Assembly: GCA_016794345.1 (NCBI GenBank)
Contig: JAEUKE010000142.1
Span: 1 to 64,000, forward strand
Length of the DNA: 64,000 bases
From: Myxococcales bacterium
GTDB taxonomy: Bacteria; Myxococcota_A; Polyangia; Polyangiales; Polyangiaceae
Direction of reading: 5' to 3'
Shown here: positions 52,534 to 60,565 of the stretch, one piece after another
How the letters are laid out: every line of letters starts with the position of its first letter
Numbering within the stretch: the first letter of the stretch is position 1
The notes under the pieces: model-generated
Databases searched by the model: none
Seen by the model: the letters and a program-made list of their open reading frames with translations, nothing else
Told to the model about the DNA's origin: nothing
Position numbers and translations under genes: made by a program

Positions 52534-53429
52534 GGGCAGTTGAACTGGGGGTCCGCGCCGTCGGGGCCGCTCGCCGAGCCGACCTGCGCGTCGGCGCTCG
52601 TCCCGCAGTCTTCGGGGACGGTCGATTGCCTGCCCACCGCCGTCGTATCGAATGAATAGCGCAGCGCGGCGCTGGACCCGCAGCCGAGCTGCGCGGGATC
52701 GAAGCCGCTCCCGAATGGCTGGGCATAATAAGCGACGTCGTCGATGGAGCCCGCGAAGGGGAACACGCCGGTCTGGGATCGGCCGACGGTGAAGACGCTC
52801 GCGGAGTCGATCGTCGTCGCGGCCATACATTCGGCCTCGCCAGCGAGCTGGCCGTCGACGAAGACGCGCATGTCGGGGACGGAGAAGCTCCCGAGCACGT
52901 GTTGCCACGTCCCCGGCCCGGCGAGGTCGCCGTCCGCGGTGCACGTCCCGGAGGGCGTGAAGACGATGAGGCGCGCGCGATACGTGCCGCCCTGGTTCAC
53001 CATCGCGAGGTAGAAGCCGTTGGAGTTGCCGTCGGCGTGTCGGCCGGCCAGAAACGCCGTTCCACCATCGGCGAGCGGCTGCGGATCGATGAAGGCCCCG
53101 ATCGAGAAGCCGTCGGTCAAGCCCACCTCCGCTCCCACCGGCGCCACGAGCACGTCGTCCGTCCCGTCGAAGGTCGCGTAGCAGCCGCCCGCTCCGCTCG
53201 TGGACGTGCTCGAGCTCGTGCTTTGCGACCCCGAGGAGCTGGTCATCCCGGACGTCGTCGTCGCTCCGACGGTCGTCTCCGAGCCGGAGGTCGTCCCGGC
53301 GCCTCCCTGACCGGTGGAGGATGTGGTCGTGCCGTCGGTCGTGGACTCGTCGTCCCCGCAGGCCGGCAACGTGGTGGAAGCGAGGGCGCCCGGTACGAGG
53401 AGCACCAACGAAAGAAGCGATCTAGGCAC
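52530..53429 (-). CDS. LamG/concanavalin-like lipoprotein
   Basis: A 299-residue lipoprotein when started at GTG 53429 (signal ending STTLPAC). An earlier in-frame start at 53459 would overlap the previous gene by 26 bases. After a Thr/Ser/Gly linker of about 70 residues comes a LamG-like lectin fold: CYATFDGTDDVLVAP, GFSIGAFIDPQPLADG, WQHVLGSFSVPDMRVFVDGQ, GSIDDVAYY. Such domains bind carbohydrates at the surface. It is coupled to the radical SAM gene by ATGA, but a functional link is not obvious. Confidence 0.7.
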   Translation of the reverse strand: MPRSLLSLVLLVPGALASTTLPACGDDESTTDGTTTSSTGQGGAGTTSGSETTVGATTTSGMTSSSGSQSTSSSTSTSGAGGCYATFDGTDDVLVAPVGAEVGLTDGFSIGAFIDPQPLADGGTAFLAGRHADGNSNGFYLAMVNQGGTYRARLIVFTPSGTCTADGDLAGPGTWQHVLGSFSVPDMRVFVDGQLAGEAECMAATTIDSASVFTVGRSQTGVFPFAGSIDDVAYYAQPFGSGFDPAQLGCGSSAALRYSFDTTAVGRQSTVPEDCGTSADAQVGSASGPDGADPQFNCP

Positions 53430-53433
53430 GACG

Positions 53434-54030
53434 CTACGGTCGCACGGTGAGGCGACCAAGACAACTCGAGGCAGCGCGACAGGCGAGCGCCACCGCCGCG
53501 AAGAGGACCGCTTCGGCCACCCGGAATGGCCACGGCACCGTCGCGAAGTGGCCCCACACGCCAGCCAGGGTGCGGGTCGCGAGCGTCAGCCCGACCACGC
53601 CGAGCAACGCCGCGGAGAGCGGCTCGCCGACCGCGCGGCAGATCCGCGCCGAGCCGAGCGCCAGCGCGCCGAGCGCGAGGACCGTGCCGGCGTCCGCCGC
53701 GAGCCAGCCCGGCTTCGATCCGAGCGTCGCGGCGAGCGCGCTGCCCGGCGCGATCCGGCCGAGCACGACATCACCCACCACCACCGCGCCGACGAGCGTG
53801 AGCGAGAGCGCCGCCACGGCGAGCGCGCCGCGCGCGATCGGCGCGGCGCCGGCGCGAGCCGACCCGATCGTGGCGAGCCAGGCGCCCAGGATCGCCGGCG
53901 GGTCGCAGGCCGCGAGGAGGTAGACGAGCCCGGGGAGGCGGAGCACCGTCGCGTCGAGCGCCTGCCCGAGGAGGATGAGCGAGACGAAAGCGAAGGTCAC
54001 CGCGACGAGGAAGAGCCCAGCCCTCTGCAC
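53434..54030 (-). CDS. Polytopic membrane protein, unknown function
   Basis: A 198-residue protein with about six membrane segments (LFLVAVTFAFVSLILLGQAL, ARGALAVAALSLTLVGAVVV, AADAGTVLALGALALGSA, PLSAALLGVVGLTLATRTL, AEAVLFAAVALACRAASS). Starts at GTG 54030, 14 bases after the beta-subunit stop, so probably in the same operon. No family signature. Confidence 0.55.
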   Translation of the reverse strand: MQRAGLFLVAVTFAFVSLILLGQALDATVLRLPGLVYLLAACDPPAILGAWLATIGSARAGAAPIARGALAVAALSLTLVGAVVVGDVVLGRIAPGSALAATLGSKPGWLAADAGTVLALGALALGSARICRAVGEPLSAALLGVVGLTLATRTLAGVWGHFATVPWPFRVAEAVLFAAVALACRAASSCLGRLTVRP

Positions 54031-54043
54031 CTTGGCGTGACCG

Positions 54044-55024
54044 TTACCCGAAGCGGAGGACGCGGGAAAGCACTCGCTCCACGACGACAGGGACCATGTC
54101 GTGGCGCCACTCCGCGTCTCCCTCGATGTTCTCGAGCGGCTTGCACTCGCGCTTCGAGGCCTGCACGAGCGCGGCGCTCGCCTCGGCGGCGGACACCCCG
54201 GGGTGCAGCTTCTGAGCCGCCGCGAGCCGGCGCGGACGAGCGGCGAGCGCGGAGACCACGACGTCCACCGACGTCATGGCGCTCGCTTCGTAATCGGCGC
54301 GCGCCGCCACCGACAGGAGGGGAAAGTCGATGGCGTTCCGGCGCCGCACCTTGTCGAACGCGCTGCGGCGCCCCGAGACCAGCGGAACGCTCACGCGCGC
54401 GACGATCTCGTCGGCCTCGAGGATGGTGTTGCGGATCCCGTCCGCCGTGTAGAAGCTCTTCGCCTCGACGAGCCGCCGGCCGCGGACGCTCTCGAGCTCG
54501 ATCGTGGCCTCGAGCGCGATGAGCGCGGGTGCGGTGTCGTTCGAGGCCGCGGCGACGCATTTCTGTCCGCCGGCGACCACGTGGCAGACGGTGCCGTCTT
54601 TCTTGAGGCAGAAGCCGAGGGCGGCGCGCCAGAAGTACGTCTGGTTGTAATAGCGGCATCGGGTGTCGAGGCAGAGGTTGCCGCCGAGCGTCCCCATTCG
54701 GCGGTGGTGTGGCCCGCCGACGGCGTCGGCGGCATGCGCGAGCGCCGGCGCCGCCTCGAGGACCCGAGGATCCGAGGCGATCTCGTCCAGGCTGGTCATG
54801 GCGCCGATGACGAGCGCCGCTTCCGACTGGGCGATGCCCCGCAGCGCCTCGACGTGTTGCAGCGATACGAGCGCTCGCGGCGCCAGGAGCCCGTGTTTGA
54901 GGTTGGGCACGAGATCGGTCCCGCCCGCGATGACGCGCGCGTCAGGGCCGAAGCGATGGAGCATCGAGACCGCCTCGGGCAACGTGCGCGGCTGGTGGAG
55001 CTTGAACGCCGGGAGCGGGAGCAT
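54044..55024 (-). CDS. hcrB: Molybdenum hydroxylase FAD subunit, 4-hydroxybenzoyl-CoA reductase beta type
   Basis: A 326-residue FAD subunit. FAD-binding motifs are VIAGGTDLVPN and MGTLGGNLCLDTRC. Between them and the C-terminal domain is the insertion diagnostic of HcrB: Cys123, Cys139, Cys147 and Cys156. Their spacing of 16, 8 and 9 residues equals that of the [4Fe-4S] ligands I recall for Thauera HcrB (122, 138, 146, 155). This cluster lets the enzyme run as a low-potential reductase. It starts 2 bases after the alpha-subunit stop. Whether the substrate is an aromatic CoA ester is not shown. Confidence 0.85.
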   Translation of the reverse strand: MLPLPAFKLHQPRTLPEAVSMLHRFGPDARVIAGGTDLVPNLKHGLLAPRALVSLQHVEALRGIAQSEAALVIGAMTSLDEIASDPRVLEAAPALAHAADAVGGPHHRRMGTLGGNLCLDTRCRYYNQTYFWRAALGFCLKKDGTVCHVVAGGQKCVAAASNDTAPALIALEATIELESVRGRRLVEAKSFYTADGIRNTILEADEIVARVSVPLVSGRRSAFDKVRRRNAIDFPLLSVAARADYEASAMTSVDVVVSALAARPRRLAAAQKLHPGVSAAEASAALVQASKRECKPLENIEGDAEWRHDMVPVVVERVLSRVLRFG

Positions 55025-55026
55025 GT

Positions 55027-57351
55027 CTATTCCTCCTCCGCTGCGACGCCGCCGTGCGCGGCCTCTCTCCGCCGGAGCGCCGAAAGCACCCGGCCAGGAG
55101 AGAACGGCAGCCGATGCAGCCGGATGCCGACCGCGTCGCAGATGGCGTTGGCGACGGCGGGGATGCTCGAATGCAGCGGACCCTCGCCGGCCTCCTTTGC
55201 GCCCAGCGGGCCCTCCGGGTCGTGTGACTCCACGAGGATCGACACGATGTCGGGGACGTCCAGGCTGGTCGGGATTCGGTAGTCGAGCAGGCTGGGGCCA
55301 CGGTGCAGGCCGCGCTCGTCGATGACGTGCTCCTCGAGGAGCGCCTCGGCTACGCCCATGTAGACGCTGCCCTCGATCTGCCCGTCGACCAGGGTGGGGC
55401 AGAGGGCGCGGCCGCAGTCGTGGGCGCACCAGACCTTGACGACGTTCACCACGCCCGTCCGGGGATCCACCTCGACCTCCGCGACGTGTGCCGTGAACGA
55501 GTAGGCGGGGGAGGCGCCGATCGTCCCGCCGCGATAGTCCCCGCCCAGCTTCGGCGGCGACTTGTACCAGCCGGTTGCCCCGAGGGTGCCGAAGCGAGCC
55601 TCGGCCAGCTGAATGGCCTCGGTCACGGCGATGGCGTCCGCTTCGCGGCCGACGGCGCAAAGCGCGCCGCGCGTGACGAATACGTCTTTCGGGTGGACGC
55701 CCAGCTTGTCGGCGACGGCGGCCGTGAGCTTCTCCTTGATCTGCCGCGCCGCGGCCAGCGCGGCGTTCCCGTTCATGAAGGTGCCGCGTGACGAATACGC
55801 GCCCAGGTCGACCGGACACAGGTCCGTGTCGGCGGAGACGACGCGAACGGCGCCGAGGTCCAGCCCGAGCTCATCGGCCACGAGCGTCGCGAGCAACGTG
55901 TCCGTGCCTTGGCCGATCTCGCTCGCGCCGTTGAAGACGGTGACGACGCCGGATCGATCGACCTTGAGCTGCACGGCGCTCTGCGGCATCTCGTTCGGGT
56001 AGATCGGGTAGTTGGTCCCGGAGATGTAGGCGCTCGACGCGATACCCAGGCCGCGGCCGAAGCCGAGCTTGCCGCGACGGGTCTTCCAGCCGGACGCCTC
56101 TTCCACGCGGGCCAGGCACTCGAGGTAGCCGTTCGACGTGACCCGGAAGCCATTGACGGTCTGTCCTTCGACGACCGCGTTTTTTCGCCGGAGCTCGATG
56201 GGGTCCACCCCCAACCGGACCGCGATGCGATCGAGCATCGATTCGAAGGCGAAGCGCGGCTGCACGCTGCCGTGCCCCCGCTTGGGCCCACACGGAGGTT
56301 TGTTGGTGAAATAACGCGTCGAGGAGAAGCGATAGTTGGGAGCGAAGCTCGGGAGCGTGAGGAGCTGGCCCGAGTAGTAGGTGGTGACGAGCCCGAAGGA
56401 CGAATACGCCCCGCCGTCGATCCGGGTCTTGGCGTCCACCGCGGTGAGCGTTCCGTCGCTCTTGGCGCCCACCACGTAGCGCATCGCCATGGGGTGACGA
56501 CCGCGGTGGGCATAGAACTCCTCCTCGCGCGTGTAGAGGATCTTGACCGGCCGCCCGGTCACCATCGCCAGCTTGGCCGCCGCGAACTCGAGTGAAAAGG
56601 GCTCGCTCTTGCCGCCGAAGGCGCCGCCCACCGGCGGCTGGATGACACGAATTCGCGCCGGCGAGATGGCCAGGACACGCGAGAGCTCCCGGTGGAGGTA
56701 ATGGGGCACCTGCGTGGTCGACCACACCGTCAAGAGGCCGTCGCCGTCGTATTGGCCGATCGCACAGTGGGGCTCGATCGGCGCGTGTGCGGTCCCTTCG
56801 AAGTAGTAGTCGCCTTCGAGCACGAGGTCGCTTCCTGCGAGCGCGCCCTCGACGTCACCGAAGGCGAGGTCGACCGTCTTGCTGATGTTGTCGGTGCCCT
56901 TCGCGCCGAGGCCGACCTCGGGACGCCGCTCGGCGTCGTCCAGACCGAGGACGGATGGCAGCACGTCGTATTCGACGTCGATGAGCCGCGTGGCCAGGTC
57001 CGCGGTGCGCTCGTCCAGCGCGGCTACGGCCGCGACGGCGTCCCCGATGAAGCGGGCGGTGTCGAGCGCGAGGGGGTATTCGTCGGGCGTCCACGGAATG
57101 ATGCCGTAGCGCCGGGGCATGTCCCGGCCCGTGATGACCGCGACGACGCTTTCTTCGTCGAGCGCGCGCGACGCATCGATCGAGACGATGCGCGCGTGGG
57201 GATGGGGGCAGCGGAGCAGCCGGGCATGGAGCATGCGCGGGAGCTTGATGTCGTCCGTGTAGCGGACCTCTCCGCGCACCTTCCGGACGAGGTCGCCGCG
57301 GCGGCCACGGCGGCCGACGAGGCCGGGCTGCTTCGGGTCTCGTTCGCTCAT
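55027..57351 (-). CDS. hcrA: Molybdenum hydroxylase catalytic subunit, 4-hydroxybenzoyl-CoA reductase alpha type
   Basis: A 774-residue molybdopterin subunit. The xanthine-oxidase-family landmarks are GEVRYTDDIKLPRMLHARLL, PPVGGAFGGKSEPFS, the GPKRGHGSVQPRFAFE stretch characteristic of the HcrA branch, ASEIGQGTDTLLATLVADEL, and the active-site Glu in GAKEAGEGPLH. It should bind Mo-cofactor (MCD) and catalyse (de)hydroxylation. The ATG overlaps the stop of the fusion gene (ATGA). No MoCo chaperone (XdhC-like) is adjacent. Confidence 0.88.
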   Translation of the reverse strand: MSERDPKQPGLVGRRGRRGDLVRKVRGEVRYTDDIKLPRMLHARLLRCPHPHARIVSIDASRALDEESVVAVITGRDMPRRYGIIPWTPDEYPLALDTARFIGDAVAAVAALDERTADLATRLIDVEYDVLPSVLGLDDAERRPEVGLGAKGTDNISKTVDLAFGDVEGALAGSDLVLEGDYYFEGTAHAPIEPHCAIGQYDGDGLLTVWSTTQVPHYLHRELSRVLAISPARIRVIQPPVGGAFGGKSEPFSLEFAAAKLAMVTGRPVKILYTREEEFYAHRGRHPMAMRYVVGAKSDGTLTAVDAKTRIDGGAYSSFGLVTTYYSGQLLTLPSFAPNYRFSSTRYFTNKPPCGPKRGHGSVQPRFAFESMLDRIAVRLGVDPIELRRKNAVVEGQTVNGFRVTSNGYLECLARVEEASGWKTRRGKLGFGRGLGIASSAYISGTNYPIYPNEMPQSAVQLKVDRSGVVTVFNGASEIGQGTDTLLATLVADELGLDLGAVRVVSADTDLCPVDLGAYSSRGTFMNGNAALAAARQIKEKLTAAVADKLGVHPKDVFVTRGALCAVGREADAIAVTEAIQLAEARFGTLGATGWYKSPPKLGGDYRGGTIGASPAYSFTAHVAEVEVDPRTGVVNVVKVWCAHDCGRALCPTLVDGQIEGSVYMGVAEALLEEHVIDERGLHRGPSLLDYRIPTSLDVPDIVSILVESHDPEGPLGAKEAGEGPLHSSIPAVANAICDAVGIRLHRLPFSPGRVLSALRRREAAHGGVAAEEE

Positions 57352-58889
57352 GTCGCCTTCTCCTTCGCCGACGCCAGCGGCGGAGGCACGTGACGCCCCG
57401 GGAGGTCGACGCCCGCGGGCTCGGCACCCCGCTTGATCTTCGCCGCGAGCTCGATCGCCGTCACGATGGCGCCGTAACCGGTGCACCGGCAGAGGTTGCC
57501 CGAGATCGAGCGCCTCACGGCTTCTCGAGACGGCTCGGGGTCGCGGTGCAGGAGGGCTGTCGCGGTCATCAGCATTCCCGGGGTGCAGAAGCCACACTGC
57601 CCCGCGCCGCATCGATCGAAGGCATCGAGCAGCGGGTCGAGGGCGGGCGGGCCGCGCAACGACTCGACCGTGGAGACCTCGCGCTCGTCGCAATGGGCGG
57701 CGAGCGTGAGGCAGGCGAGGTGGGGCTGCCCGTCGATCAACACCGTACAGGCGCCGCAGTCGCCTTTGTCGCAGCCCTGACGCGTGCCCACGAGATCGAG
57801 GTCGTAGCGCAACAGCTCGAGGAGCGTGCGGCTCGGCCGGACGAAGGTCTCGACGGGGTCGTCGTTCACCCGGAGCCGGATCGGGACAAAGCCCTCCTCC
57901 TGTGTGGCGTCCCGCGCGGCGTCGGAGGTGCTCGCGGGGATGGGCGGAACCTGCTCGCCGAGCACGCAGGGGACCTCGCGCAGGGCGTCGATCCCGCGCG
58001 AGAGCTCTCCGACGAGCGGGGCCCCCGGGCTCACCGACCACCGCATCGCGCGCGCCGCGATATCGGTGTAGCGGCGGAGCGCCTGCAGCGGAACGGGCGG
58101 CCGTTCCCCGATCTTGCCCAGGTTGTAGAGGAGCGACTCCATCGCGACGTTGCCCACGCGCTCCCCGACGCCCATCGCGGTCCCGTGGATCCGCTCCACG
58201 CCGACGCTCGCGGCCTGGAGCGCGTTGGCGAGCCCGAGGCCCCGGTCTTCGTGGCCGTGCCAGTCGAGCTTCACGTGGGACGCGCCGCGGCCAGCGAGGT
58301 AGCTCTTCACGAAGGCCACGAGCGCCTCGACCCCGAACGGATCGGCGTGGCCGACCGTGTCACAGAGGCAAAGCCGGGACGCGCCCGAGTCGATCGCTGC
58401 GTCCCACAACGCCGTGAGGCTGGTTGGGTGCGCCCGCGTCGTGTCCTCCGTCACCAAGCAGAACGGGAGCCCGGCCTTGCGGGCGGCCTCCGCGGCGCCG
58501 GTCACGCGTTTCCTGAGGAACGCCAGATCCCAGCCCTCGACGTAATGGCGTATCGGGGAGCTGCCGATGAAGGCGTAGACCTCGACGCTCGCACCGGCGC
58601 GCTGGCTGACCTCGGCGACCGCGCCGACGTCCGCCTCGGTGGTTCTTGCGGCCGCGGTCGGGCGGACCCGCAAGCGAGCGTCCGACATCTCCTTCACGAG
58701 CGCCGCGGCGTCCGCGACGGCGCGCGCGGACGCGGCCGGGAGCCCGACCGAGGCGACGTCGACGCCGATCGCGCTCATCGCGTGCAGGAGCGCGAGCTTC
58801 TCGTCCGGGCTCGGGTCGTGGACCGACGGGCTCTGCAGCCCGTCGCGCAAGGACTCGTCGTTGACCTGTACGTGTCCTTTCGTCGTCAC
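57348..58889 (-). CDS. Fusion of HMGL-type condensing enzyme and [2Fe-2S] molybdenum-hydroxylase subunit
   Basis: A 513-residue fusion. Residues 1-300 are a complete HMGL/LeuA-like TIM barrel: NDESLRDGLQ (Asp11, Arg15), TEDTTRAHP, CDTVGHADP, HGHEDRGLGLANAL (His211, His213) and GVGERVGNVAMESLL, so the metal and catalytic residues of isopropylmalate/homocitrate synthases are kept. Residues 335-490 are the HcrC/XdhC-type [2Fe-2S] subunit: Cys373, 378, 381, 393 and Cys432, 435, 467, 469. A linker of about 30 residues joins them. GTG 58889 is preferred because GGAAGGA lies 8 bases upstream; GTG 58925 is possible. It is the only source of the small subunit for the alpha and beta subunits that follow. 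Confidence 0.88.
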   Translation of the reverse strand: MTTKGHVQVNDESLRDGLQSPSVHDPSPDEKLALLHAMSAIGVDVASVGLPAASARAVADAAALVKEMSDARLRVRPTAAARTTEADVGAVAEVSQRAGASVEVYAFIGSSPIRHYVEGWDLAFLRKRVTGAAEAARKAGLPFCLVTEDTTRAHPTSLTALWDAAIDSGASRLCLCDTVGHADPFGVEALVAFVKSYLAGRGASHVKLDWHGHEDRGLGLANALQAASVGVERIHGTAMGVGERVGNVAMESLLYNLGKIGERPPVPLQALRRYTDIAARAMRWSVSPGAPLVGELSRGIDALREVPCVLGEQVPPIPASTSDAARDATQEEGFVPIRLRVNDDPVETFVRPSRTLLELLRYDLDLVGTRQGCDKGDCGACTVLIDGQPHLACLTLAAHCDEREVSTVESLRGPPALDPLLDAFDRCGAGQCGFCTPGMLMTATALLHRDPEPSREAVRRSISGNLCRCTGYGAIVTAIELAAKIKRGAEPAGVDLPGRHVPPPLASAKEKAT

Positions 58890-58924
58890 GGCGCTCGTCC
58901 TTCCCCGGAGCCGTGAGGATCCCA

Positions 58925-58935
58925 CGGTTCAACCG
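58925..58935 (-). promoter_or_regulatory. Palindrome CGGTTCAACCG upstream of the fusion gene
   Basis: An 11-base perfect palindrome 36-46 bases upstream of the GTG at 58889. The same 11 bases form the core of the palindrome upstream of nhaA. It could be a shared operator. Confidence 0.3.
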
Positions 58936-58960
58936 GATGGGGTAGAGCCGCCGGGCGCCC

Positions 58961-59392
58961 TCACTTCGCGGGGCCTTCGGGGAGCAACACGACCTCGTGG
59001 GTGAGCTTCACCGTCGGCTCCAGCATCTTCGACACCGAGCAGTATTTCTCCGCAGAGAGCGCGACCGCGCGGCGCGCCTTGTTCTCCGCGACCGGACCGT
59101 GGATCTCGTACACCACGTGGATGTCGGTGAAGACGGCGGGGATCGCGTCGGCGCGCTTGCCGTCCACGCGGATGACCAGTCCCGTGAGCGGCTCCTTCTG
59201 CTGGCTCAGGATCTTCACCACGTCGATGCCGCTGCACCCGGCGAGCGATGCAAGCAACGCCTCCATCGGCCGCAGGGCCTCGCCGGTCCCGCCCATCTCG
59301 GGCGTGCCTTCCAGGCGGAGCGTGCCGCCGGCCTCGTTTTTTGCCTCGAAGCGCGCGCCAGGGCCGATCTGCGTGAGCGTTACCTTCGTCAT
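58961..59392 (-). CDS. OsmC-family protein
   Basis: A 143-residue OsmC/Ohr-family protein. The two redox cysteines are in LASLAGCSGIDV and SAEKYCSVSKML, the YhfA-type arrangement. Family members reduce organic hydroperoxides or act as thiol-dependent enzymes. Its ATG overlaps the cysM stop (ATGA). Coupling to a cysteine-making enzyme is consistent with thiol redox chemistry. Confidence 0.85.
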   Translation of the reverse strand: MTKVTLTQIGPGARFEAKNEAGGTLRLEGTPEMGGTGEALRPMEALLASLAGCSGIDVVKILSQQKEPLTGLVIRVDGKRADAIPAVFTDIHVVYEIHGPVAENKARRAVALSAEKYCSVSKMLEPTVKLTHEVVLLPEGPAK

Positions 59393-60285
59393 TTCGATCC
59401 TCCGGGGGCGAAGAGCCCGCTCGACAGGTAGCGGTCTCCGCGATCACAGATGATGACGACCATGACAGCATTGTCAGTGGTCTTGGCGACCTCCAGCGCG
59501 GCGCAGACGGCGCCGCCGCTCGAGACGCCCGCAAACACCCCCTCTTCGCGCGCGAGGCGGCGCGCCATCTCCTCCGAGTCGTGTTGCGACACGTCGACCA
59601 CGCGGTCGACGCGCTCGGGCTCGAAGATCTTGGGCAGGTAAGCCGCCGGCCAGCGCCGGATTCCGGGGATGCGGGAGCCGTCCGTCGGCTGGACGCCCAC
59701 GATCGTGACGCTCGGGCTCTTCTCCTTCAAGAAGCGGCTCGTCCCCATGATCGTGCCGGTCGTCCCCATCGACGAGACGAAATGCGTCACCGTCCCGTCG
59801 GTGTCGCGCCAGATCTCCGGTCCGGTGGTTCGGTAGTGGGCGCGCCAGTTGTCCGGGTTCGCGAACTGGTCGAGCATGATCGCGTTGCCCTTCTGGACCT
59901 CCGCGCGGGCGTAGTCGATCGCCCCCTCCATCCCGACGTCGTCGGGCGTGAGCGTGACCTTCGCTCCGAACGCACGCATGGTGTGCACTCGCTCGGCGGT
60001 GGAGCCCGCGGGCATCACGAGCTCGAGATCGTAGCCCTTGGCGCACGCGATCATGGCGAGCGCGATCCCGGTGTTCCCGCTCGTGGGCTCGATGATGCGC
60101 ACGCTGCGCGAGAGCTCCCCGCGGGCCTCCGCGCCCTCGATCATGCTGAGCGCCGGGCGGTCCTTCACGCTCCCGCCCGGGTTGTGTCCCTCGAGCTTGG
60201 CGAACAGGCGCACGCCGGGTTTGTCGCAAAGACGTGACAGCTCCACCATCGGGGTGTTGCCGATGAGATCGGTCAGTCGCTTCAT
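59389..60285 (-). CDS. cysM: Cysteine synthase B-type (O-acetylserine sulfhydrylase)
   Basis: A 298-residue PLP enzyme. PLP Lys41 is in NPGGSVKDRPALSMI, the substrate loop is TSGNTGIAL, and the phosphate loop is SSMGTTGTIMG. GIRRWPAAYLPKIF, VSSGGAVCAALEVA and IICDRGDRYLSSGLF follow the CysM branch rather than CysK. The ATG at 60285 gives the normal length; the open frame upstream is non-coding in character. It begins the minus-strand run that leads into the condensing-enzyme/molybdoenzyme genes. Confidence 0.93.
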   Translation of the reverse strand: MKRLTDLIGNTPMVELSRLCDKPGVRLFAKLEGHNPGGSVKDRPALSMIEGAEARGELSRSVRIIEPTSGNTGIALAMIACAKGYDLELVMPAGSTAERVHTMRAFGAKVTLTPDDVGMEGAIDYARAEVQKGNAIMLDQFANPDNWRAHYRTTGPEIWRDTDGTVTHFVSSMGTTGTIMGTSRFLKEKSPSVTIVGVQPTDGSRIPGIRRWPAAYLPKIFEPERVDRVVDVSQHDSEEMARRLAREEGVFAGVSSGGAVCAALEVAKTTDNAVMVVIICDRGDRYLSSGLFAPGGSK

Positions 60286-60415
60286 GGGGCGACATTGGAC
60301 GGCGGCGGGTGCGGCGTAAAGCTCTCTGAGCATCCGCTCCGAGGCGGGCGCGGTAAGGCCCGCGGCACGCGCGGCTCTGGCAGGCCCGATGCATGCCGAC
60401 CGGCAGAGGTGCGCC

Positions 60416-60565
60416 ATGTTGGAGCGGATCGAAGACCTTCCTCGAGGGGTGGACGGCGTCCGGGCGAGCGGAAAGGTCTCGCGACAGGATTACCCGTCTG
60501 TCATGGACGCCATGCTGGATGAGGCGAGGCGTAGCCAGAAGAAGCTCCGGCTTCTCACGAGATGA
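60416..60565 (+). CDS. N-terminal piece of a SpoIIAA-like protein (split gene)
   Basis: 49 codons with AGAGGT 5 bases before the ATG. The sequence (MLERIEDLPRGVDGVRASGK, then DYPSVMDAMLDEARRSQKKL) is the first half of a SpoIIAA-like (STAS-like) domain. It stops at TGA 60563-60565, which overlaps the ATG of the next frame. The second half of the domain continues there without loss of residues, so the two are pieces of one gene or a coupled pair. Confidence 0.6.
   Translation: MLERIEDLPRGVDGVRASGKVSRQDYPSVMDAMLDEARRSQKKLRLLTR

Noticed and set aside
54044..58889. Ordinary xanthine dehydrogenase operon
   Set aside because: The four-Cys insertion in the beta subunit and the GPKRGHG stretch in the alpha subunit point to the 4-hydroxybenzoyl-CoA reductase branch, and the small subunit is fused to a condensing enzyme.
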